Positions 25,501-37,500 of a stretch of DNA of 64,000 nucleotides are shown piece after piece. Under the pieces are notes generated by a model, which was not told where the DNA came from, did no database searches, and saw only the letters and a list, made by a program, of their open reading frames with translations. A program made the position numbers and the translations under genes. The DNA is from Cryptomeria japonica (taxonomy: Eukaryota; Streptophyta; Pinopsida; Cupressales; Cupressaceae), in assembly GCF_030272615.1 (NCBI RefSeq), contig NC_081412.1, positions 548,048,488-548,112,487 of the forward strand. Direction: 5' to 3'. Each line of letters opens with the position of its first letter. Within the stretch, counting starts at the first letter, position 1.

Positions 25501-28500
25501 CTGAAGATGTCGCGAAAAGGATGAATCGGGATGACTTCAAGGTTCTTTGTATGTAGGATCTCTACGTGTGGATAAGCTCTCTGTGGTATGATGTGATTTT
25601 GCTGGAATCACAAGGGGACTTACACTTGATGACCTAAACGTCTGTTTTGCTGGAATCACAAGATTTTACTGGCTTAGATTTGAAAAAAAAGGAAAAAGGA
25701 CAAGGTCGAGGAAAGGATCTAATTCTGACACTAAGAATGTAGGAGCAATGAATGATCTTTGATGAAATTCTAACTAAGTCTTGTTTTGACATCCCAGGAC
25801 CATCTCCACAAGATTAGTGCGATCTTCGGAGGAAAGCTTTATGATGTTTAGATCATCGCTACAGGCATAGACACCATCAGGCTGATGCATGTCAATGAAG
25901 AAGCGACAATTGAAGTTAAGCTCAAGCTGAATGATTCCAGTTGACTACACAAGGCAAGTTTGCAATCAACAAATTGCCAGTAGTATGGATAAACAAATTT
26001 CACCATCAATCAAACACATTTCTTCCATTCATCTAATAACATGAAATCAAATCTGAGAAGTATAAAGACCATGCAAATTGTTGAATCGACCCATAGATTT
26101 CACCATTTCTTCAATGAAGTTTACAAGTCTTTTACAACATCTTGGCAACAATCTTTGCCTTCTCTCTCTACTCCACTCTAATTGCTATACTATTAACTGA
26201 CTATTCACTAACTATTTACCCACTACTTTTCCACTATTCACTAACTACTTTCTATTATCCTTTACAAATGAAGAGCCGGGGCTTATACAGTGCCCTCAAT
26301 ACCATTCAATGGCTTGGAATATGTTCTCCAAACGCATTTCACCATTCAAAATGAGCTGATTCTCGATCATCCACAAGAAGCGTAGAAGAGGATCCTTGCT
26401 CTCTGGGACACTGAAGCTGCCTTCTTTTGTTTCTGGCCTGGGGACATCCCAAAAGAAGATCTTTCCCTGCGCTGCCGATTCCATCCTTGATAAGTACTTC
26501 AAGCAATGCATTTCATCATGTTCATTTGTCTCGTGAACTCGACACTGTCCTGGCCTTGCAAACTCGGACAATCTGTGTGGATAAAGTTGTGTATCTAATC
26601 TCCACCAAAGTTCAGGGAAATCAACTTGTTGCTCATTGTGAAACTGTTGTTGCTCCATTGAGAAATCTTTTCTTTTTGATTTTTTTTTTGGATTTTCTAT
26701 TTTCACTTTTTTTTTGGATTTTTTATTTTTCACTTTTTTATTTTTGGATTTTGTGGAAAAAGGGAGATCTTGAAAATCTCAGATTCAACTTGAGAGCACA
26801 ATTGGTTCCAGCTTGCTTCCTTCTTTCGCAAGTCCAACTGACGATCCAGCGATCACTTTCCTTTTCTGTATCGGCTCTACTGAGTGTTTGAAAAAGGCTT
26901 TCCATTGATCTTCCTTGGATTCAAGAGTTCGCGTTCGCTGTCTTTTCTTCTGCTTCAATTTTGGTCGAGCATGGAGGAGGGTAAAAAGCTCTGGATAATT
27001 TCTTCAAATGCGATGTGACTTGACAGGATCGGACGTTCAAATGCTCAGCCCTCCTTCTAGCGCCAATTCTGTTGATGTGTTTTTTGTGCACATGCGAACA
27101 CAGAATAAAATACCTAAAGGGTACCTTATCCTCTCTTGAATAAAGCCTCCGAATGTTGAAGATGTCGCGAAAAGGATCAATCGGGATGACTTCAAGGTTC
27201 TTTTTGTAGGATCTCTACATGTGGATAAGCTCTCTGTGGTATGATGTGATTTTGCTGGAATCACAAGAGGACTTACACTTGACGACCTAAACGTCTGATT
27301 CGCTTTGAATATTGCTGGAACACAGGATTTCACTAGCCTAGACTTTTTGAAAAAATGAAAAAATTAAGTTGAGTGCTCAATATTTGTTATTTGCCTTTAT
27401 TTGCCAAGTCGGTCATCCTTCAAAAAGGGGGTTTTATTTCATTTTATTTCCTTTTTGTCAAGTCGGCCTCAACAAGAATTAGGGTGAGCGCCCTATATAA
27501 GGAAGGAGTATTGTTTCAAAATTCAAATCATTCATTCATTCCTTCTTATGCGAATTTGAGGAGCACATTAGAGGAGCGAAATCTAGCAGATTGGAGGCGA
27601 ATTTCTTACTAAGTTGGAGGCTAAATCCCAGAATTTGCTAAATGTTGGAGGCTAAAGAAGGTGAAGGTTTTGAAGGCTAATTGAGGCGTAATTCATCCAA
27701 AGGAAGACCACAATTCAACTCTTGTCTAGCAAAATCCGGTCTTCTTTCTTCATTTTCCAAGGTTTTATAGTTAGGCTTTCAAAGGAGAAGGTATGAAGAA
27801 TCATTTTGAAGTTCTTATTCAAGATTTATATTGATTTCATTGCCATCAATTTGAAATATTAGAATTCTGGATTTATCATTGTCATTTCCAAATTAATATC
27901 TTAAATCATTCTCTTGAAAGGTCCTAAATTCTATGCTTTAAGGTTTGATGCTCAAAGACTAACTTTAATCTTTTGTGTAGGCATCAATTACTTGGCGGAC
28001 CCTCATCAAAGAAGATCAAGCCAGGACAAGGACGACCTCCTCCAGTCCAGCATCAACAAGGATGACCTTCTCTATCTATCTTCTAGTCCAGCATTTGAAG
28101 GAAAGCATCACCAAATTGAGCATCAACCAAGTGTTAGACAAGGTGGCATCCTAGTCATCACTCCTCCAGTCAGGTTGGTCCACCTCAGCATGTCCAGATT
28201 CAATGTACCTGACTCATGGGAGATGGCACAAACTTCGATGTACCTACCCCGCCTATCCATTGGTCGAATATCCCAGAGAAGACATGTGTCCAAATAATGC
28301 AATTATTTCATTGGTCAGAATTAAGTTTGTTGTAACAAACCCTAATTAGGTTTTCATTGTAAAATCTTGGCCATTGATCTCAAATTGATCCAAGCCATTG
28401 AATGGTATTGAGAGCATTATATAAGCCCCGGCTCTTCATTTGTAAAGGATAATAGAAAGCTAATAGTTAGTGAATAGGGAGTCAATAGTTAGTCAATAAT

Positions 28501-31500
28501 AGCTAATAGTAAATAGTCAGTTGATAGAATAGCAATTAGAGTAGAATAGCAAGAGAATGCAAAGATTGTTGCCAAGATGTTGTAAAAGACTTGTAAAACT
28601 TCATTGAAGAAATGGTGAAATCTATGGGTCGATTCAACAATTTGCATGGTCTCTATACTTCTCAAATTTGATTTCATGTTATTAGATGAGTGGAAGAAAT
28701 GTGTTTGATTGATGGTGAAATTCGTATATCCATACTACTAGCAGTTTGTTGATTGCAGACTTGCCTTGTGTAGTCAACTGGAATCATTCAGCTTAAGCTC
28801 AACTTCAATTGTCGCTTCTTCATTGATATGCATCAGCCTGATGGTGTCTATGCCTGTAGCGATGATCTGAACATCATAAAGTTTTCCTCCGAAGATTGCA
28901 CTAACCTTGTGGAGATGGTCCTGGGATGTCAAAACAAGACTTAGTTAGAATTTCATCAAAAAATCAATCATTGCTCCTACATTTCTTAGTATCAGAATTA
29001 GATCCTTTTCTCGCCCTCATCCTTTTTTCCTTTTTTCAAAAAGTCTAGGCTAGTGAAATCCTGTGTTCCAGCAATATTCAAAGCGAATCAGACGTTTAGG
29101 TCGTAAAGTGTAAGTCCCCTTGTCATTCCAGCAAAATCACATCATACCACAGAGAGCTTATCCACACGTAGAGATCCTACAAAAAGAACCTTGAAGTCAT
29201 CCCGATTGATCCTTTTCGCGACATCTTTAGCATTCGGAGGCTTTATTCAAGAGAGGATAAGGTACCCTTTAGGTATTTTATTCTGTGTTCGCATGTGCAC
29301 CAAAAACACATCAACAGGTCCCTACGTCAGCATCAATGATAGAGGCCTAGTAATTTGATCAGTAGGGCAATCCCTTGTGAAATGGCCACACTTGTTACAC
29401 TTTTGAAATTGTACAATTGGTTGTTGTTGACCATTGTATTGGATTTGGCTTTTGCTTCCACTCATTTTTTGGCATCCATTATGTCATTACATTCGATAGC
29501 TTGTAGATGCATTAAGAGATGTGCCTTCATCAAAGTGGTAGGTGGCACTAGTGGCTCTCCTTGAATGAAGGCTACTTAGGCACTCATACTTTTTAAATTG
29601 TATGGGCAATCTTTCATTTATGGCCCATAACTTGGTAATTTCACAAAAATCTTTGACAATTATCCTTGATATGGCCTTTTTCTTGCAGTGCATGCACAAC
29701 AAGTCGCTTCCTTCCTCTCTTTTATCTTTCATTAACTCTATCACCATTTGAAGCATAGATGGAATACTTGCAGAACACTCGACAAGTTTTTCTCGCAATT
29801 TTTTTTGCTAGGCAAGTATTTATGCCATTGACTAGTAGAAGAAACTTGCCGAGTTTTTGGCGAGTTTCTCACAAAAACTCGGGTGCATTAAAAAAAGAGG
29901 ACCAAAAATGTCAAAAAATTATCTATTTTTTTTCAAGTTAGTCTCATTCCCTTCATCAGAATATATATATGAAATATAAAATTTCAATATGTCTTTTTTC
30001 TTTCTTATACTTTAAGTTATATTTCATGTATATATTGGTAGGATGTTGGAGAGTGGTTTTAGATCTCTAGGAGTTAGAATGCAAATTCTAGGTTTTAGAA
30101 GATTTTCTATATTTTTAGATAGTCAAATTTCATTAATTAGTAGGCTCCTATCAACATTCTCTAGCTCTCTCTATCTCACTCACTTTATCTACCTCGAAAT
30201 CTAGCCCTATTTTTCTCCCTATCACTCTTCCTCTATCCCCTCTCTCTACCACTCTCTCCTCTCTCCCCCAAGATCTAGACCTATCTCTCTACCCCTCTCT
30301 CTCTCACCCTCAAAACCCCACAAGGGGTGCTACCCTCAACCTCATTTTGGCAAGGTGGAGGAGCCACATCGGACTCTGAGGACTAGACCCTCTAGTTCTA
30401 TCTCTCACCTAGTTTTCACTAGAGCTGGGAAGAGGAAGATGTAAAATGTTTCTATGTAGTATCTACTTTTAGTTTTACAAAAACAATTTTCTATTTCATT
30501 TTGTTTCAGTGTATCAGCAGTCAGCATTCCACAAGAGGATGCCATTTTGTACCTAATGTGCATTTAAATCAATCAAATATATCTAGACTCAGCTCGTGTC
30601 TTTTGTGTACTCATTTATTGACTCATTGGATGCATCTCCTCACTGAATTTTGCAAAAAAATGCATTTCTAATTAAATTTAAGCAAATTCTTAAGTTGCCA
30701 AGTTTTGGCGAGTTTTTGGCGAGTTTTTTGTTTTTTTTCTGGCCTTGGCGAGTTTTTGTTTGTGGCAAGTCGTTCAACTATGATTTGAAGCATGCCCCTT
30801 CTTAGAGCTTGAACAATCTTTGTTTTGCCATCACTTGAATAAGAACTATTTTCACTTTTTCTTGAGTGCAAGGACATATTGTTTTCACTTTTAATATCCA
30901 TTGCATGTTATACACATCCACATTAGATTTAGGTGGAACTACCTTCATCTTCCTTTGTAATGAGGTTATCAACCCTTTGATGAACCAACACTTACTTAGA
31001 CCATCAATCTCTCCGTGTATGGTTTTAGTTTTGAGTTGCTAATATTGTCTTTGAGTAGAGTTTTGTCCAAATTCTCCAACTTGATAACCCCATTGTCATA
31101 GACTTCCCAGATTTTAAAGGGACTGAGCCATCTCACTTCGAATTTAACTGGTTTAATTTCGTTACGGCCATTATATTTTAGAACTAACTATCTAAAGTTC
31201 ATTCTTCGAAGATCTTTATCATGCTCGTACTTACTAAGTGGGATTTGTGAGTCTTTGTAGACCTGCAAGTCTAGGCATGAGACTTAGTAGATACTCAAAT
31301 TGAAGCTATAGACTCATTGGGTTTGTCTTGGACCAAGATGAGTGAGGGCCCAAGTAGTCTCAATAGTATGGTTCATCCAACTAGTTAGGCTTTGAGAGGC
31401 AACCATATTCAATAGGTCAACAATGTATGTTGAGCTTACCAAGTTATGAAGTGGGGATTAAAGATTGCTTAATTTTCAGATATTCTCTCTTCTATGAGAT

Positions 31501-34500
31501 CTGAGGTAGATAACATGATTTTACAACGATTGGGATGGTTCCTTATCCATTTTCTTTCACTACCTTGGCACAAGACCATTTTAATGACTATAATAAGTGC
31601 ATTGACATAAGACAATCAATGAATCCTTGATCTCTATTATTATGATCTATAGGGTTATATTTTATATCTCAAATATAAAGAAATGGATTCTTTCACAGCT
31701 AATCTTTACTAATTATCTAAGGAAGACTAGATGCATATTTAATATTTAAGTTTTTAGAAATGTAATGTGTGCTTTTTCATACAATTCCTATCATAATGGG
31801 TCAATACAAGCCTATCAATGTGTCTACAATTTTGAACAGAAGCTACAGATGTAGGATGGTCCTTTGCTATAGCTTGGAGAGAAAACACCAACAATAGGAG
31901 ATTAATAATGTTGAAGAAAAGGAAATAGAAATGGAGCAATAGTTGTATTGTATAAAATTATAAATACATATTGTTATATAAGCTTGAGAAACTGGTATTC
32001 ATAGAAAGCTCATACTGGCTAGTATCAGTCAAACTATGTCACATATTGTAGTTAAGCCTGTTATTTTTAATCTGTACAAGATGACAAAATATTTGATGTT
32101 GCTGTTTTGTGCAAGCATCAATTTTTTTTAAGCTCGTTCTTGCAAGTTTCTTTCCAAAGCAGTGGTTTATAGGTATGACCTTTATTCATTTTAAAATAGA
32201 AAATTGATTAACTTCTCACAGCTATATTGCTGAGAACTTTACTAAAGCATTGAGTTCATCTTCTAAAAGCTGCTGATTATTAGTTAATGCTCTTTGTGAA
32301 GTTGGATTAGATATTAATCAATACGGATAGAGTTTTGTTCATAAATAGATGAAAGCTTTACATATAGATGATTGGAGGCAGAATTTAGAAAATAGGAGAA
32401 TGAAGCTGCTAAGTTATCTCAAGTATTACTACATTAGGTGTAAAGGAATTCATGATGATACCATGCATCCATCCCTGGCCTCATTCTCTTTAAGGTAGAA
32501 TAATCTTAGGGCTATCATGTAAAATGTAAGGTCACAACATATGTGTTCCATGGTTAAGATACTTTAAATTATAATGAGCATGTGTTTGATGGCTTTCAAG
32601 CAGCTCCTCATTAGAGATACCTGATCATATCCTTGGATTATCATGTGCACGTCGTGGTTAGGGTTAATAGTGATTATCAATAATCATTTTTGTAGGATTC
32701 GAATTATAATAAGCACTTGTTTAATGGCTTTCAAGAAGATCCTCTTTTGAGAAACCTGATCAAGTCCTTGGACTATCACGTGCATATTGTGGCTAGTATT
32801 AACAATAATTATTAAAATTGCACATCAAATCATTTTCATAGGCTGTCATAATACTTGGAAAGAAACAGGAAGATGTGAATAGTCAATAACTTTAGATGAG
32901 CCAATGCATGGACACGACAGAATTGAGGGAATGCATTTGTCATGTCAAGGGCAACTTTGCCAACTTCTAGATCCATTGCTCACCTTGTGGAAGAAAAATG
33001 GAGGAACAAAAGAAATGGGAAGACTTTCTTGAGGTGGGAATAAAAAAAGTTCCCATAGATATTTAAGATTTGTTGGATAGTCAGTTAGTTGATCAATGTT
33101 AACTTCATGGAAGAATTGGTTGATAGAGACCTTGCTTCTATTGTTCAAATTTCACATAGCCAATTGAATGTAAAAACTCATTATTGTTCAAGCTTGACCT
33201 TCACTTGTGCTAGTGGATGGATGGAGGAGCGATTCAAAATTCTTTTGAGTATCAATTTTTTTGTTTGTTTATCATAAAGCTCCTAGCAGTCGTATCTTAC
33301 TTTGTGTATTTTTCTGATCAATATTGTGCTCCTCAGGGACATTCCTTGCAAAAATTTGAACATTTCAGGGACATGGAGACAGTTAGAAAACATCCCCACC
33401 CCCATACTCAATACTCAATTTTAAAAATTGTCAAATGCTCTAGGGATGGGATTTTATGGCCAAGAAATGGATGGTTGGGGGATGTTTAGACTTTATACAT
33501 GATATCAAAATAACTCTTAAGACTGGAAAAGAAAAATGGTTTGGGGGGCCGCACAAACCTCCCCCACACCTTTAAACCAACCATAAACCTAAAACAAGCC
33601 CCAAAAATCTAAAAACAAACTCATGTTGACATTTTGCAATTTGTGAAGAGAGAGAAAGAGCAGCAGTGAGAAGAAGAGAACTTTAGTGGAAGGCAAGAGA
33701 GCATCGAATCAATGTCATTTGAGATAAGTTTACTATTCATATTCATTTGCTCAAATTCCTTTTCTTTTTTTTAAAGTTCTACACACTTTAGGAGGGTTTT
33801 TTTGTTCTATGTTTGAAGTTGCAATCATGTTTTGAATTTTCAACAAAAAAAGAGTAATAGTGAGGGTAGTGAGAGTGAAGAGGTTCAAATTCAACAAAGA
33901 AGTCGTAGAAGTACTAGTGGGGTTTTTTCTTGGAGTGAAAGTGTTTTAGGGATTGTGAGTTTGAGTAATCCATATGAATACTCTTTACAACTCCTCAAAA
34001 CCTATCCAAAAGGCCCGTTTAATTGTTAATAATCTCTTTTACAAATTGCAACATGCATAATGAAAGACAATAAAATCATTCAAGGGGGTTAGTAAAGTAT
34101 GGCTTTTTAATTTGTGCAACAAATACTATAAGACCAGCTACGCTAGAGTTTATTCTGATTTTTTGTGCATAACTGGAATAGGGGTAAAATATTGTGATAA
34201 GCTTTGTTAAAAAGGTTTAGGTGACTAGGTTGCACATGGAAGTGGATGCAAGGGTTAAGGGAATTCCAATGTAGACTATGCAGCCTAGTGTGTCAATGCC
34301 CACCCAAACTATATAGATCAGAGTTATAGGACTCGCAGAATCTGGCCTAGACTCGGTGATTCCTGAGGCGGATCACCTCTGCCGAGGCTAGAGGACCTTG
34401 GACTCGAACTCGGCCGAGTTTGGCTAGGTCTGTGCATACTCGCAAGTTTGTCATGCTCGGTAGTGTTGGTGTTTGTTTTATCATCTACCAAACATTAGGA

Positions 34501-37500
34501 TAGGATACTTGAAGGTATTCTATCCTCTCCTGAAAAATCACTACTGATTCCAAGGTCTATATGTGCGAACAAGCGACTTTAGTGGAATAGCTTCTTGGGT
34601 AGTGTATGCTGAAATTTTCAAGGGGGACTTATGTCTGACAAGTATTCTTGAACTACTGGACTTAGATGGATTTAGCAATTTTTAGGCTCTTCTTTTTTTT
34701 TTTGGGGGGGGGGGGGATTTTCTGGGATTTAGACTTTCAAAAGAAAGGGAAAAAGAGATAGGGTTTAGGAAGGCTAATCTAATCCTACGAATTCTGGAGA
34801 CGGTATCAATTGGGTGCTCTCGAGAAACCAAACCTTGCTTCGCCACACTAGGGACAACTACACAAGGCCGGTGCAATCTTCAATGGGTTGTGCTTATGAT
34901 CGAGATGTTGGGATGCACAGGGGATGGGCTCAGACTAACTTTGCACGGTAGAATGGAAATCATCCATTTTACCAAAAGTATGAGCGGAGATACACCATTG
35001 ATTGACACTTATCAAATCCTTCATTCAAATTAACAACAATGAAAGCAAATCTAAACTAATTCTAACTAAGTGTTGAGGCAATTGAAACCATGCAAATCAT
35101 TCAAATAATAGAGATTACAAAGCAGCGCACATGCAATATATTATCTGGAAATGACCTTAAGCAACAATACATCAAAAACCTCACCCTTTTCAAATGAGAG
35201 GAGGTAGCCTTATATAGTTCTCAAAAATAAATGAACGGCCGAGATCAAACAGTGATCAAGGGCCTAGATTGAAGGCTATAAACCCTAATTAGGGTTTCCC
35301 AAAACTAACTACCCTCGACCGATTACATTTGGGACACTTGTCCTTCTTGCTAAATATGAACCATCAATGAAAATAGAAGGTTGTTGCATTGTGAAGTGTG
35401 CCCTTCTAGAAGCTTCTGGATAAGTCAGGTTCATCAAACCTGGACATGCTGACTTGGAGCGATCTGATTGGTTGGAAAATGACGAGGCGCCACCTCAACG
35501 TGTTGGATGTCTTTCTTGAATTCTCCAATTTGTGTCAAGAAATCTCCTAAGTATGGAAATTTGATTCCTTCTTGTCGCCATTTGATTCTGCTTGGGAGCT
35601 TGTCCTTTTTAATTCCTTTAGGAGATGAAATTCTTCAAGAAGTTGGAAGTTTATCTAACTTTTCCATATTTTCACCAAGTCTGAGAACTTTTCTTTCTTG
35701 ATACCCTGAGATTCTTTCAAGTGCCTCAAATTTGGAGAAGAAAACCCCTTGTGAAGTTTTTCTCATACTTAGCCAAATTTTGGCCCTCTCTATACTCGGA
35801 CGAACCTTGCTCGTGGTCCCGTCTGCAATTCTGAATTTGGCTCGAAACTCCATTTGTGTTTTCTATGATGATCCTGCCCTCAGTTGCCAATTTATGTTGC
35901 GTGGGAGGAGGGTAAAAGCTCTAGATAACCCCTTGCAAATATGAAATGATGGGATCGAGCTGTTCAGGCATTCGCTGCGATCATGTCCTCCTTCTCAATA
36001 CCTTGACATTTGGAGAAGAATTTCTCCATGCCTTCATCATAATTGAGGAAATTGAATTTTTCTTTGTAAAACATTTCCCATACTTATCCAAATTTTGGCT
36101 ATCTTCATGCCTGGATGAACCTTGCCTGTGAACTTGTCCTCAATCTTTCGTTTGGCTTGAAATTCCAGCTGCGATCTCTATGATGATCCCGCTTCTATTT
36201 CCTCCTACGACCTGTAAAACCAAAGGAAAATAAGTTAGAAATCTATCTTGGATTAAAGAAAATCAAGGCTGCGAACGGCTAAGTGTTGGGGAAATTTCAC
36301 TTCATTTTCATACTTAGCCATAAAAATCGAATTTTCACCTTAAAACCCTCAGTCTTAAGGCTGGTTGTGGTCACCACCAAGTGTCAAAACTTTCAAAAAA
36401 ATTTCATACTTAGCCAAAAAAATGATTTTCTTCCTTCAAAATTTTCGAAAAAATCATTTATTAAATTCTGGAAAATATTCAGAAAATTCACAATTTTAAT
36501 TTCACCTCTGACTTGGATAGAAGTAAGGCTAGAATTTTCTCCAAAATATTCAGAAAATTCAGAAAAGTTTGGATGATTCTTCCTCGTACTAGTTGCCTTT
36601 ATCCAGAAATTTGTAAACCTTTTGCCAAAAATATTATCCAACTTCCAGCAATGTCTAGAATTTTCTCCAGATGATCTTCAAACTGACATACTTTACTAAG
36701 CTCTCCTTAGTAACTTTGAATTTCTTGGTGTAATAATGAAGTTGATAATGAAGCATTTGTAGACAAGGTTAAATCTTCAAGTAAAACCCCTAAAATCATC
36801 CAACTCATACTTCTAATTTAAAAAAAAAACTTTCCATTTTGATGTAAGTTCGAAGATATTCATCAATTCTCCAATATTCCATTTCAACAAAACTTTCCAT
36901 TTTGGATTTAATTTTGAAATCTCAGTGGATTTTGTGACATCACCGACATCTTGTTGATTTTGTTTGACTTTTCAATGCGTAGGTGGACTTTTGAAATTTA
37001 TCTCCATCTTCTCCAAGGTATGACGGACTTTGGAGACCTTTCCTCATGGCTCTCTTCAAGGCAAAATTTTTGGCTAAGGCATGGGGCGAACTTTAGCCTT
37101 TGCTCCTACATGGTGAAATTTTGGCTAAGGCATGGGGCGGGCTTTGAAGGTCCCTCCTCATAGCTCTCTTACTTTGGCGGACTTGGGAGAGGGCTCCTAC
37201 ATGACCTCCATCTTGGGCGGACTTTGGTGGCGGCTCCCATCTTGGGCGGACTTTGGTGGTGTCCCCAACTTGGGCGGACTTCTATCACTCCTCCTCCTTA
37301 GCCTCCCAACCTTGGCGGACTTTGGAGGGCTCTCCACCTTGGCGGACTTTAGGCTAGGCTCCCACCTTGGTGGACTTCAAACCCATCCCCTAAGCGGACT
37401 TCAAGCAACCTCCCCTTGGGCGGACTTTGGTGTTAGCTCCCCCATGACCTCTCTAGCCTTGGCGGACTTTGGTGAGTGCTCCCACATGACCTCTCTAGCC

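Larger units (their letters stand above)
25181..29488 (-). pseudogene. Duplicated gag zinc-knuckle relic, second copy split
   Basis: A 199-bp unit starting CATTAATCATATTGC is present in tandem at 25181-25379 and from 25380. The second copy is interrupted at 25414 by the 3.9-kb element and resumes at 29322, ending near 29488. On the minus strand each copy reads QFQKCNKxGHFTRDCP, a CCHC zinc knuckle whose first cysteine has become phenylalanine in both copies. This is a typical gag nucleocapsid motif. The shared Cys-to-Phe change shows that the motif was already damaged before the tandem duplication. Confidence 0.55.

Noticed and set aside
27914-28297. 127-codon plus-strand open frame
   Set aside because: It lies in LTR-like U3 sequence that aligns with the non-coding LTR at about 35.3-35.5 kb, so it is unlikely to be coding.
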